Of a stretch of DNA of 64,000 nt, positions 1 through 8,951 are shown in pieces; the stretch's first letter is position 1; each line of letters begins with the position of its first letter. The stretch lies in contig NZ_JBGQQU010000009.1 of NCBI RefSeq assembly GCF_045528445.1, positions 18,516-82,515 on the forward strand, in the 5' to 3' direction. Under the pieces are notes generated by a model. The model was given only the letters and a program-made list of their open reading frames with translations, was not told where the DNA came from and searched no databases. Both the position numbers and the translations under genes were made by a program. This DNA comes from Desemzia sp045528445 (GTDB lineage Bacteria > Bacillota > Bacilli > Lactobacillales > Carnobacteriaceae).

Positions 1-782
1 TTCGAAGCCTCTTTATATGGGAAGACAGTTGGCATTTTTAATATGTTTCTTTGAAATAATAATTTACCTTTATTAAATAGACTTAAATTATGATGAATTG
101 TCAACATTGTTTCATTATAAACACTATCAAAACCTAAAGATAATATCTCATCTTTTCTTTCATTATAAAAAGTTTTCCCAATAAAATAAAAACCATTCAA
201 CCCATTTTCTTGAGCTAGTTGATTCCAAATTTTCATCATTTTGGGTATTTCTTCTGAATCAAAAGGATCATAGATGATGAAGAACAATTTCCCATCAACC
301 CTTACATATCTTTCATCTTTAAAAGCTGGTAATAAAGATTCAAAATGTGCAATATAGTCTTCTTCTCCTCTGTAAGTCTGTTCCATAATAACTTGATTTT
401 CTTCTTGATTATCCCACATTTTTTTTTGCCATGTGTGATTAGCCCATGCTAAGCAGAAAGGGAAATCAATAGATTTATCTTTAACAACTTCTTTAAAAGG
501 AGATTCTAATAATTCCACGCCATTACCAAACCAATAATGCCAATAGCAAAAAGCTTCGATTCCATATTCTTTTGCCATATCAGCTTGAGCTTTTCTAGTT
601 TCTCTCAACCGCAAATCATAAAAACCCAAATCAGCAGGAATATGAGGCTGATAATGACCTTTAAATAATGGTTTTGCTTTTGCAACATTTGTCCATTCAG
701 TAAACCCTTTTCCATACCAAATATCATTTTCCTTAATTGGATGATATTGTGGTAAGTATAACGCAATCATTCTTTCATTCAT
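1..782 (-). CDS. WbsX-like polysaccharide biosynthesis protein, partial
   Basis: An open frame runs leftward from an ATG at 782 off the window edge, so only the first 260 residues are visible. It begins MNERMIALYLPQYHPIKEND and continues with a WYGKGFTEWTNV segment, the typical N-terminus of the WbsX family (Glyco_tran_WbsX), whose members occur in O-antigen and capsule clusters. An AAGGAG lies about 13 bases upstream of the start. It is the last visible gene of the capsule operon. Family assignment is by recognition; the exact activity (transferase or hydrolase-like) is not settled for the family. Confidence 0.8.
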   Translation of the reverse strand, partial: MNERMIALYLPQYHPIKENDIWYGKGFTEWTNVAKAKPLFKGHYQPHIPADLGFYDLRLRETRKAQADMAKEYGIEAFCYWHYWFGNGVELLESPFKEVVKDKSIDFPFCLAWANHTWQKKMWDNQEENQVIMEQTYRGEEDYIAHFESLLPAFKDERYVRVDGKLFFIIYDPFDSEEIPKMMKIWNQLAQENGLNGFYFIGKTFYNERKDEILSLGFDSVYNETMLTIHHNLSLFNKGKLLFQRNILKMPTVFPYKEAS

Positions 783-895
783 TTTATTAACCTAACTCCT
801 TTTCATCAATAATTACATTATTAATCTTTTACTTAAGCCTAAATGAGCACTTCAGCATAATAAGTTTATTATGGAACAGAAATCCACTTGAATAA

Positions 896-2062
896 TTATT
901 GGTTTTCTTTAATACTTTTTTTTGCTATTTCTGAATACAAAAAATCATTTTTTTTGTTACTTAAAGCACTTATTAATAATTTATTGTATAGTTTTGGCTC
1001 ATTTATTATTTTTTTAATAGTCGTAAAAATTTCTTCTTCTGTATTTTTATAAAGAAAAATACAATTCCCACCTATATCAATGTGGGTTGTTCCTTCCCAA
1101 TACTTTACAACTAAAGGTTTTCCCATAGCTACGGCTTGCTCCCAATATACTGAATGTCTACCTGGAAATACTAATAAGTCTGCCGCTGAAAATAAATTGT
1201 AACTCTGAGCATTATCAATCCATCCTATGTAATCAATTGAATCATCCTCAGAAAGTTTTTGTACTTCGTCCATCAAATTATCTATAACAGATCCGTAAAC
1301 TATTAATTTCACTTTTTTATTTTTTAATTTTTTTATGGCTTTCATAAGTAATAGCACTTGTTTCTTTGCGTTATCGATTTTCCCTCCTGTGACTATTAAA
1401 AATTCATCTTCTTTAATCCCGAGTTTCTGTCTCAAATTTTTACGGTTTTTTGGGACTAATGATTTAATAATCATTTCATCATCTGCTCCCATTACAAGCA
1501 ACTCGATTTTTTCTTTTGGTATTTTATATACATCGTGTAAAAAATCGACCCTTGCAGGTAAAACTCCATAAAATTTCGAAACATAGGGATTTATCTTTTG
1601 CGCTAAATGACGCCAAAGACCTTTATGTAAAATGTTTTTTGATAATCTATTTGTGGCGCTATTTGAAAAATCAGCATGGTTATCTACAAAAACCTCTACT
1701 TGTGGATAATCTTTCAAATAATCCACAATATTAGAAATATCTAAAAACTGAACTCCATGAATAAATAAGATATCTGGTTTTTCTGTTTTAAGGGTTTCAT
1801 AAACATTTTCGTACCGTTTAAGTTTTGAGTTTATATCCGTATGCTTTTTATTACTAATTCTTAAAGTTTTGATTCCATATTCATTAAAATAAACATTCCT
1901 TTCATCTATATCTATTTTTCCATTATCATTCCAAATATATTTTGATGCTATTACACTTACCTCATAGCCCAATAATTTATGATATTTCGGTAAAAGGTTA
2001 TCTTGGTAGGTTAAGTTATCAGTTACCGGTCCACACAAACAAATGTGCGTAATCTTCATCAT
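896..2062 (-). CDS. Glycosyltransferase family 4 (GT-B fold)
   Basis: The product (388 residues from ATG 2062) is a GT-B glycosyltransferase expected to add a sugar from a nucleotide donor to the lipid-linked repeat unit at the inner membrane. The C-terminal half shows the usual elements: ILFIHG-type strand, VTGGKIDNAKKQ after the linker, YIGWIDNAQSYNLFSAADLLVFPG and a donor-binding WEQAVAMGKP segment. An in-frame TTG at 2074 exists, but the ATG at 2062 has GAGG ending about 6 bases upstream and is preferred. It lies between a GT2 gene and the WbsX gene in the same operon. Acceptor and donor cannot be read from sequence. Confidence 0.8.
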   Translation of the reverse strand: MMKITHICLCGPVTDNLTYQDNLLPKYHKLLGYEVSVIASKYIWNDNGKIDIDERNVYFNEYGIKTLRISNKKHTDINSKLKRYENVYETLKTEKPDILFIHGVQFLDISNIVDYLKDYPQVEVFVDNHADFSNSATNRLSKNILHKGLWRHLAQKINPYVSKFYGVLPARVDFLHDVYKIPKEKIELLVMGADDEMIIKSLVPKNRKNLRQKLGIKEDEFLIVTGGKIDNAKKQVLLLMKAIKKLKNKKVKLIVYGSVIDNLMDEVQKLSEDDSIDYIGWIDNAQSYNLFSAADLLVFPGRHSVYWEQAVAMGKPLVVKYWEGTTHIDIGGNCIFLYKNTEEEIFTTIKKIINEPKLYNKLLISALSNKKNDFLYSEIAKKSIKENQ

Positions 2063-2094
2063 TCTCAACCTCAATTCTTTTCACAATTATTATT

Positions 2095-2793
2095 TTAACT
2101 TGACAGTTTATAATATAAAAAATTTTCTAATACTTTCATCCGAAAGAATAATTTTTCTGAATTTTTTATTTTTTTTGATTGATTTGAATCATGAATTCTG
2201 TGCATTATTAAATCTTCATTTAGAAAATAACTTTTCCTTTTTTCTTCTGCAATTAAGCCTAAGTATTGATCATGGGCAATAGTATTTGAAGGAAATGGTA
2301 ATGCAGTATCTCTGAAACTTCTCCTAAAAGCCATGCAACACCCATAGTAAGAACTCAAAATAAGATTTTTCCAAAAACCATGGTGGTAATTTAAATACTT
2401 AGTTTTAAGCAATCTTTTTTCATTCATATTAAATATAGAAAAGTTATGTAAAATTAGTTCAACGTCTTTATTCTTTAAAAAAACATCTAACACTTTTTCG
2501 ACTTTATTGTCAATCCAAATATCATCTTGATCTGTCAAAAAAATGATTTCTCCTTTAGCTCTTAACAACCCATATTCGAAGTTCTTTACAAACCCTTTTT
2601 GAGGTCCCTTTAAGAGAACTATCCTATCATCGCTTCTCTTTATTTTATTAATAATTGTCACTGTATCATCATCTGATCCATCATCTGAAATTAATAATTC
2701 ATCATCTGCTCCCAATTGACTAGTTATAGAATGGATTTGTTCCTCTATATACTTTTCTCCATTATAAGCAGCCATAACAACTGAAACCCTCAT
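2095..2793 (-). CDS. Glycosyltransferase family 2 (GT-A fold)
   Basis: A 232-residue GT-A glycosyltransferase. It opens with VSVVMAAYNGEKYIEEQIHS, followed by an ISDDGSDDDT nucleotide-binding segment and a metal-binding TDQDD motif near residue 93. It resembles the rhamnosyl or alpha-1,3-transferase branch that starts with AAYNG. It probably extends the repeat unit after the two amino sugars have been placed. The C-terminus lacks membrane helices, so it should be cytosolic or peripheral. The acceptor cannot be inferred. Confidence 0.8.
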   Translation of the reverse strand: MRVSVVMAAYNGEKYIEEQIHSITSQLGADDELLISDDGSDDDTVTIINKIKRSDDRIVLLKGPQKGFVKNFEYGLLRAKGEIIFLTDQDDIWIDNKVEKVLDVFLKNKDVELILHNFSIFNMNEKRLLKTKYLNYHHGFWKNLILSSYYGCCMAFRRSFRDTALPFPSNTIAHDQYLGLIAEEKRKSYFLNEDLIMHRIHDSNQSKKIKNSEKLFFRMKVLENFLYYKLSS

Positions 2794-2879
2794 TCCTTAC
2801 CCGCCTTTATAATAATTATCTATTATTTTTTGATAAAGCTTAATTCGTTTTTTATAGAATTTTTTTGTGAGATTCTATC

Positions 2880-4007
2880 TTAAGATCTTTTCCAGACTAT
2901 ATTGTTTATATAATCAGTATATGAGATGACAATCCTCAATACCTTTTCTGAGACATTGGGCATTGAATAATCTTTTACTTTTCTTAATGTTCCTTTTTGT
3001 TGAGTTTCTAATATACTCAAAGATTGTAATACTCTCTCTTTTTTTAAACCGACCATCATAACAGAAGCTTCTTCCATTGCCTCTGGTCTTTCATGTGCTT
3101 GTCGTATATTTAAAGCCTTAAAATCTAAAATTGAAGATTCTTCACTAATTGTTCCACTATCACTTAAAACAGCTTTTGAAGCTAATTGGAGTTTATTATA
3201 ATCATTAAAGCCAAGAGGTTTCATTAACTGAATATTATCATTAAATACGATATTCTTTTCTTCAATCATTTTTCTAGTTCTAGGATGTGTGCTAAAAATA
3301 ACAGGATAATTGTATTTTTCTGCTACTGCATTTAAGGTATCTACTAAATTCATAAAATTTTCTTCAGACCCTATATTTTCTTCACGATGGGCTGAAACTA
3401 CAAAGTATTCATTTTCTTTTAAATTCAATTTTTCTAATATACTTGAGTTTTGTATGTCTTCTTTTCTAGTGTTTAACACTTCGAACATGGGGCTTCCCGT
3501 TTTTATAATACGATCAGCGGGCAATCCTTCTGCTAATAAATATTCTCGCGCAATGTCACTATAAGTTAAATTAATATCAGCAGTATGATCTACAATTTTA
3601 CGATTAGTTTCTTCTGGAACACGCTGATCGAAACAACGGTTTCCTGCCTCCATATGAAAAATCGGTATTTGTCTCTTCTTCGCAGCAATCGCGCATAAGC
3701 AACTATTGGTATCTCCTAATACTAAGAAAGCTTCTGGATTGACTTCTTCTAAAATAGGGTCAATCTTCATTAAAATATTACCGATTGTCTCCATAGCTGT
3801 TCCAGACGCAGCATTCAAAAAATAATCAGGTTTTCTTAAATGGAAATCCTCAAAGAAAACTTCATTTAATTCATAATCATAATTTTGTCCTGTATGGACT
3901 AAAATATGCTCAATTGCTTCTGATTCTTCTAATTTATTAATGACTGCAGACAACCGAATAATCTCTGGTCTCGTTCCCACAACTGTCATTACCTTTAATT
4001 TTTTCAA
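2880..4007 (-). CDS. capG: CapG-like non-hydrolysing UDP-HexNAc 2-epimerase
   Basis: A 375-residue epimerase of the WecB/CapG family, with VVGTRPEIIR at the N-terminus, HTGQNYD near residue 40, a LGDTNS segment, HMEAGNRCFDQRVPEETNR around residues 118-136 and SDSGTISEESS in the C-terminal UDP-binding domain. WecB makes UDP-ManNAc, but this gene directly follows CapE- and CapF-like genes. That context points to the CapG role: C2 epimerisation of UDP-N-acetyl-L-pneumosamine to UDP-N-acetyl-L-fucosamine. It starts three bases after the capF stop, so translation is probably coupled. Confidence 0.88.
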   Translation of the reverse strand: MKKLKVMTVVGTRPEIIRLSAVINKLEESEAIEHILVHTGQNYDYELNEVFFEDFHLRKPDYFLNAASGTAMETIGNILMKIDPILEEVNPEAFLVLGDTNSCLCAIAAKKRQIPIFHMEAGNRCFDQRVPEETNRKIVDHTADINLTYSDIAREYLLAEGLPADRIIKTGSPMFEVLNTRKEDIQNSSILEKLNLKENEYFVVSAHREENIGSEENFMNLVDTLNAVAEKYNYPVIFSTHPRTRKMIEEKNIVFNDNIQLMKPLGFNDYNKLQLASKAVLSDSGTISEESSILDFKALNIRQAHERPEAMEEASVMMVGLKKERVLQSLSILETQQKGTLRKVKDYSMPNVSEKVLRIVISYTDYINNIVWKRS

Positions 4008-4010
4008 TAG

Positions 4011-5120
4011 TTAAACCTCCAAGTAATGTGTATCAGGATTTTCAGGGTCAAATGGTTCATTAACCCACATGATTGTTACCATATCTGTGTCGCCTATGTT
4101 TTCGATATTATGAGTATAGCCCACCGGAATATCGACAACTTTCATTTCATTTCCATCAACAAAGTATTCAACAATTTTATTTTCATCTGGTTTTCTAAAT
4201 CGAATGACTCCATTACCACTGACTACTAAAAATTTTTCGTTTTTCGTGTGGTGCCAATGATTTCCTTTTGTAATACCAGGTTTAGAAATATTAACTGAAA
4301 CTTGCCCTCTGTCAGGAGTTCTGATAAATTCAGTGAAAGAACCTCTTTGATCAATATTCATTTTTAAATCATAACTGAATTGATCTTCGGACAAATAACT
4401 TAAGTAAGTACTATATAGTTTTTTCGTAAATCTGTCGGACATATTAGGAATTGATCTTTCATTGCGGCTTTCTCTAAAGGAGTATAATAAGTCCACAATT
4501 TCACCTAGTTTAACTGTGTGGAACACAGGGACAACACAAAATTCTTTTTCTTTGTTTCCTTTGCCCTCTAGCGCATTAATTAATTCCTTAACAACGTCAT
4601 CAATATAAACCAGATTCATCATTACATTCGGATCATTAACATGAATTGGCAAATCATTTGCAATATTATAGCAAAATGTAGCTACTGCACTATTATAGTT
4701 TGGTCTACTCCATTTTCCAAAGACATTCGGAAATCTATAAACTAGTACCTTAGCTCCAGTTTCTTTACTATAATCAAAAAGTAGGCTTTCTCCTGCTTTT
4801 TTACTTTCTCCATAAGGATTATCTAGTTCAGCTTGTATAGATGATGAAATCATTACTGGACAGGCATTATGATACTTTTTCAATGTATCTAACAATGTCG
4901 AAGTAAAACCAAAATTACTTTTCATAAATTCAGTTTGGTCTTTCGGTCGATTCACTCCTGCTAGATGAAATACAAAGTCTGCTTCTTTGCAGTACTTATC
5001 AAGAAGTACTGATTCAGAATCTTTATCGTATTCAAAAACATCTGTATATTCTCTATTTTTGAGTTCCGCTATTAGATTCTTACCTATAAATCCTTTAGAT
5101 CCTGTTACTAATATTTTCAC
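4011..5120 (-). CDS. capF: CapF-like epimerase/reductase (SDR plus cupin)
   Basis: A 369-residue two-domain enzyme. The N-terminal SDR domain has GSKGFIGKN for NAD(P) and a YGESK catalytic pair near residue 104. The C-terminal cupin carries HWHHTKNEKF, the metal-binding motif of CapF. In Staphylococcus aureus CapF, the cupin epimerises C3 and the SDR domain reduces C4 of the 4-keto sugar made by CapE. The GTG start at 5120 lies inside the 3' end of capE, with GGAGGG about 8 bases upstream. This fusion is diagnostic of the UDP-L-FucNAc pathway. Confidence 0.92.
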   Translation of the reverse strand: MKILVTGSKGFIGKNLIAELKNREYTDVFEYDKDSESVLLDKYCKEADFVFHLAGVNRPKDQTEFMKSNFGFTSTLLDTLKKYHNACPVMISSSIQAELDNPYGESKKAGESLLFDYSKETGAKVLVYRFPNVFGKWSRPNYNSAVATFCYNIANDLPIHVNDPNVMMNLVYIDDVVKELINALEGKGNKEKEFCVVPVFHTVKLGEIVDLLYSFRESRNERSIPNMSDRFTKKLYSTYLSYLSEDQFSYDLKMNIDQRGSFTEFIRTPDRGQVSVNISKPGITKGNHWHHTKNEKFLVVSGNGVIRFRKPDENKIVEYFVDGNEMKVVDIPVGYTHNIENIGDTDMVTIMWVNEPFDPENPDTHYLEV

Positions 5121-6141
5121 TATGAACCCTCCAATTAGCTAATTCATCTTGGATATAGTCAAGTTTCATTAACATTTCAACCAACTCATCTACTGTAAGT
5201 TGGTGAGTATTATCAGAATTATATTCATCAATATGTACCGCATCTTTGTTTCCTTCTTCAAAGAATTTTCCGTAATTCAAATCTCGCTTGTCTGAAGGAA
5301 CACGGTAAAATCCACCCATGTCAATGGCGTGTGCTGCTTCTTCTTTTGTTAGTAAAGACTCATACATTTTTTCCCCATGTCTCATTCCAATGACTTCAAC
5401 AGGGACGTTAGTGCTAAATATTTTTTGTAACGCTGCCACTAAGGTATCAATTGTACTAGCGGGTGCTTTTTGAACCATGATGTCCCCTTGTTCTGCGTTT
5501 TGGAAGGCAAAGATTACTAAATCTACCGCTTCTTCTAAACTCATCATAAAACGAGTCATGCTTCCTTCTGTAACTGTAAGTGGATTACCTGTTTTTAGTT
5601 GTTCTACAAACAACGGAATAACACTACCACGTGAAGCCATTACATTTCCGTATCTTGTCCCACAAATTAAAGTTTGTTCTGGATCAACATTCCGAGATTT
5701 AGCAACAAAAACTTTTTCCATCATTGCTTTTGACGTTCCCATTGCATTAATTGGATAGGCTGCTTTATCTGTAGATAGACAGATTACTTTTTTTACCCCT
5801 GCTTCAATAGCTGCATTTAATACATTGTCCGTTCCAATTACATTAGTTTTAACTGCTTCCATAGGGAAAAATTCACATGACGGTACTTGTTTTAACGCTG
5901 CAGAGTGAAATACATAATCTACATTATACATTGCATTTCTCACACTATTAATATCTCTAACATCACCAATAAAATATTTTATTTTAGGGTTATTATATTT
6001 TTTTCGCATATCATCTTGTTTTTTTTCATCTCTTGAGAAAATTCGAATTTCTTTAATATCACTGTCAATAAATCCTTTTAAAACTGCATTTCCAAAAGAA
6101 CCAGTTCCGCCTGTTATCAATAACGTTTTATCTGTGAACAT
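5095..6141 (-). CDS. capE: CapE-like UDP-GlcNAc 4,6-dehydratase/5-epimerase
   Basis: A 348-residue short-chain dehydrogenase family enzyme. It has TGGTGSFG at the NAD(P) site and, at the catalytic position, NAMGTSK, in which Met replaces the usual Tyr of YxxxK, a known trait of the CapE/FlaA1 group. It performs the first step from UDP-GlcNAc towards UDP-L-FucNAc. Its end overlaps capF by 26 bases and its start overlaps the upstream glycosyltransferase by 14 bases, so the block is translationally coupled. Confidence 0.9.
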   Translation of the reverse strand: MFTDKTLLITGGTGSFGNAVLKGFIDSDIKEIRIFSRDEKKQDDMRKKYNNPKIKYFIGDVRDINSVRNAMYNVDYVFHSAALKQVPSCEFFPMEAVKTNVIGTDNVLNAAIEAGVKKVICLSTDKAAYPINAMGTSKAMMEKVFVAKSRNVDPEQTLICGTRYGNVMASRGSVIPLFVEQLKTGNPLTVTEGSMTRFMMSLEEAVDLVIFAFQNAEQGDIMVQKAPASTIDTLVAALQKIFSTNVPVEVIGMRHGEKMYESLLTKEEAAHAIDMGGFYRVPSDKRDLNYGKFFEEGNKDAVHIDEYNSDNTHQLTVDELVEMLMKLDYIQDELANWRVHSENISNRI

Positions 6142-7381
6142 GTACTTTTCCCCCCATTAATTCATTTATTGTTTTTACATATCGTTCAGTACCTTTTTCG
6201 GTAGTATATTTATTTAAAAATAATTTTCTGCAATTCTTAGCCATTTTTCCAATTAATTCATCATTATCTTTTAAATTATATAGTGCCTCTACTAGCTTTT
6301 TATTATTCCCAACTTCAATAGAATAGCCTGCATTATACTTCTTCAACTCTTTAGCAATATCTGTATCTTGGTCCATGACAGCAATTACAGGTTTACCAGC
6401 CATCATATAACTATAGGTTTTACTGGGAACTGCTAATCCCGACAATCCTTTTTCAAGACTCACAATGAAAACATCGCTCATTTCTAAAGCTTCTTGATAT
6501 TCATCCCCATGTAAAAAATCAAAAATATAGACATTATCCATTTTTTCTTTATCAACAGTTTCTTTAAGCATATCCAATTTGTTCCCATGCCCAGCAAACA
6601 TGAACTTAATATTATTCTCATTTTTTAGCGTTCTCATTGCATCAATTAAAGTACTTAAGTCCTGACAAACACCCATATTCCCAAAATAAGATACCACTAA
6701 GTTTTTTTCTGATTTAATTCCTCTAAATTTACTACTTTTATTAGTTACTTTTTTTTCTTTGCTTTGTTTATCCTCATACCAATTAGGTATTACTTTAACC
6801 TGGTTCTCATTTAGCGAAGGTCTATTTTCTAATAAGAAAGATTTCATATCATTAGATAATGCTACAACCTTTTCTGTTCTTGAAAAAACAAAAGCATTCA
6901 TTTTTTCCATTATTTTACCAATAAAACTGGTAGGAGATAATGTGTTTGTTTTGTACGCTATTTCTGGATAAACATCGTAACTAACATAAATAATCTTTGT
7001 TCCAAAAAATAAGTTGGCTAAAGCAGCAACAAACGGCAAGACAGGGGGATTAGAGTAAACGATTATTGAATGATAATTTTTAATCGACCACATATGTAAA
7101 AAAACTGAAAAAGTAAAAGAAAAATAATTAATCAATCGTCCCATTTTATTCGATCTTTTTAACTGTACATATTTAAGTCTTTTAATCCTTACACCATTCT
7201 TTACTTCATTTAATGGCACTTTGTTTTCAAGGCTATATTCCTTGGGGTAACCACACATTACGCCCACATCATATCCAGCATTCCCTAACGCTACTGCCGT
7301 ATCAAAAGGCAAAGTAGCAGAAGAAATATACTCTGGGTAAAAAAACTGACATAAAAATAAGACGTCTTTCTTTTTTTTCAA
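6128..7381 (-). CDS. CapL/WbuB-like glycosyltransferase (probable L-FucNAc transferase)
   Basis: A 417-residue GT4 enzyme with the N-terminus LFLCQFFYPEYISSA, a VSYFGNMGVCQDLSTLI segment opening the second domain, and VFIVSLEKGLSGLAVPSKTYSYMMAGKP at the donor site. This is the WbuB-type pattern of L-FucNAc transferases. It lies immediately upstream of capE-capF-capG, which make the presumed donor. The start is TTG at 7381 with GAGGAG eight bases upstream. The specificity is inferred from family and context. Confidence 0.8.
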   Translation of the reverse strand: MKKKKDVLFLCQFFYPEYISSATLPFDTAVALGNAGYDVGVMCGYPKEYSLENKVPLNEVKNGVRIKRLKYVQLKRSNKMGRLINYFSFTFSVFLHMWSIKNYHSIIVYSNPPVLPFVAALANLFFGTKIIYVSYDVYPEIAYKTNTLSPTSFIGKIMEKMNAFVFSRTEKVVALSNDMKSFLLENRPSLNENQVKVIPNWYEDKQSKEKKVTNKSSKFRGIKSEKNLVVSYFGNMGVCQDLSTLIDAMRTLKNENNIKFMFAGHGNKLDMLKETVDKEKMDNVYIFDFLHGDEYQEALEMSDVFIVSLEKGLSGLAVPSKTYSYMMAGKPVIAVMDQDTDIAKELKKYNAGYSIEVGNNKKLVEALYNLKDNDELIGKMAKNCRKLFLNKYTTEKGTERYVKTINELMGGKVHVHR

Positions 7382-7397
7382 ATTATTTTCTCCTCAC

Positions 7398-8252
7398 TTA
7401 ACTTTCAGTAGCCTTTATAGAATCCTCAATATTAATATTGCTCGATATAGAAGAATTGGAATCTGTTAATGATTGATCATAGACTAAAGTACCAAACACC
7501 TTAGATAATGTCTTGGAATATTTGACCCCTATATAAATAAATGGATTAAAAATTTTTGTATAAAATATTTTTCTATTATTTTCTTCAGAAATAGATTTTA
7601 CTAATAACGTTGTGCTCATGTATTCTTGATTTTGAGGATGAAAGACTCCAGTACTACTATTATCAATAACCATTTTTGTAAACTTATTAAGATTTTCAAT
7701 ATATATCATGCTTCTTTTATTAGTTATTTTTGGAAATATAGGCGTTTTTAGTGCAACTGTTTTTAACCGGTTATAGTTTCCTTTACATCCTTTTCCATAT
7801 ACCATAGGAGGTCTTAATATCGCCACTTTAAAATCATTATTTGATAGAGAAGAAATCAATTTTTCAGCTTCTAATTTTGATTTTCCATAATAAGTAGTTG
7901 GTATTGTGTCAGTCTGTTGGCTAACAATGCCTTCCTCTTTTCCGAACACGCTCATGGTACTTAAAAATACAAACTGTTTAACTCCTACCTCTTTTGCCTT
8001 TTTTGCGATTTCATATGCTAAATCTCTATTTACTTTATAATACATCTCTTCATTATTCTTAGTTTCTTTAATATGGGCAATACCTGCTACATGGACAACC
8101 GCATCAAAACCTGAAAAATCAATTTCTTTCCATTTATCATCTCGAACAGATACTTTCACAATTGTATATTTTTCAGGTTCTTTATTCAGCCATTCTGCTA
8201 ATTGATTACCTACATAACTATTTTTTCCGGTAATCAGGATTCTTTTACTCAT
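7398..8252 (-). CDS. NAD-dependent epimerase/dehydratase (CapN-like 4-ketoreductase)
   Basis: A 284-residue extended SDR with GKNSYVGNQ at the cofactor site, LSTMSVFG, and a YYGKSK catalytic motif near residue 130. With the CapD-like dehydratase two genes upstream, the likely role is reduction of the 4-keto group to give UDP-D-FucNAc or UDP-D-QuiNAc, as CapN does in S. aureus. It overlaps the priming transferase gene by 8 bases. Which C4 configuration is made cannot be read from sequence. Confidence 0.75.
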   Translation of the reverse strand: MSKRILITGKNSYVGNQLAEWLNKEPEKYTIVKVSVRDDKWKEIDFSGFDAVVHVAGIAHIKETKNNEEMYYKVNRDLAYEIAKKAKEVGVKQFVFLSTMSVFGKEEGIVSQQTDTIPTTYYGKSKLEAEKLISSLSNNDFKVAILRPPMVYGKGCKGNYNRLKTVALKTPIFPKITNKRSMIYIENLNKFTKMVIDNSSTGVFHPQNQEYMSTTLLVKSISEENNRKIFYTKIFNPFIYIGVKYSKTLSKVFGTLVYDQSLTDSNSSISSNINIEDSIKATES

Positions 8253-8868
8253 TCTCGAACACCTCTTGTTTACTTAAGTTGTCTGTTCCGCCTTCTACAA
8301 CACCATCATTTTTCACTACACTAATAATGGTTCCTACAAAACACTTCACATCAAAGGGAAAGCTTATTTGGTGTACATACTCTCCATCCAACGAAGCCTT
8401 TTTTTCAATGGACAATTCATCTCTACCATTGATTTGGGCCCATCCTGTCAATCCTGGATAAATATCATTAGCTTTGTACTTATCTCTTTCGGCAATTAAA
8501 TCATACTGATTCCATAAGGCAGGTCGTGGTCCAATAATGCTCATATCACCTTTAAGGATATTTATAATTTGAGGAAGCTCATCTAGTGAAGTTTTCCGTA
8601 GAAACTTTCCGACTGTAGTAATCCATTGATCAGGATTTTCCAAAAGATGAGTTGGAGTGTCTTTTGGCGTATCTATATGCATCGTACGAAATTTCAAGAT
8701 ATAAAAGTTTTTCTTATGTAAACCAACTCTTTTTTGTTTGAACAATATGGGTCCTTTAGAATCGAATTTGATAGCTATAATTAGCAACAGAAAAACAGGT
8801 GCTAATACGATAAGTCCTAAAACAGACAACAGGATGTCTAAAACTCGTTTCACTTTTTTATATGCCAC
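8245..8868 (-). CDS. Undecaprenyl-phosphate sugar phosphotransferase (CapM-like)
   Basis: A 207-residue bacterial sugar transferase of the small single-helix type. One hydrophobic helix (about residues 10-33, LDILLSVLGLIVLAPVF) is followed by FKQKRVGLHKKNFYILKFRTM, KTSLDELPQIINIL, IIGPRPAL and PGLTGWAQINGR, the conserved blocks of the family. It starts repeat-unit assembly by moving a sugar-1-phosphate to undecaprenyl phosphate. The neighbours suggest D-FucNAc-1-P or QuiNAc-1-P as substrate. The start is GTG with a strong AAAGGAGG upstream. Confidence 0.88.
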   Translation of the reverse strand: MAYKKVKRVLDILLSVLGLIVLAPVFLLLIIAIKFDSKGPILFKQKRVGLHKKNFYILKFRTMHIDTPKDTPTHLLENPDQWITTVGKFLRKTSLDELPQIINILKGDMSIIGPRPALWNQYDLIAERDKYKANDIYPGLTGWAQINGRDELSIEKKASLDGEYVHQISFPFDVKCFVGTIISVVKNDGVVEGGTDNLSKQEVFENE

Positions 8869-8951
8869 TCGCTTGACTCCTCCTTTAATCCTCTTACACT
8901 ATAAAGAGCTCCAGTCTTTCCTTAGCTAGACTAAAGCCCATTATTTAGCTG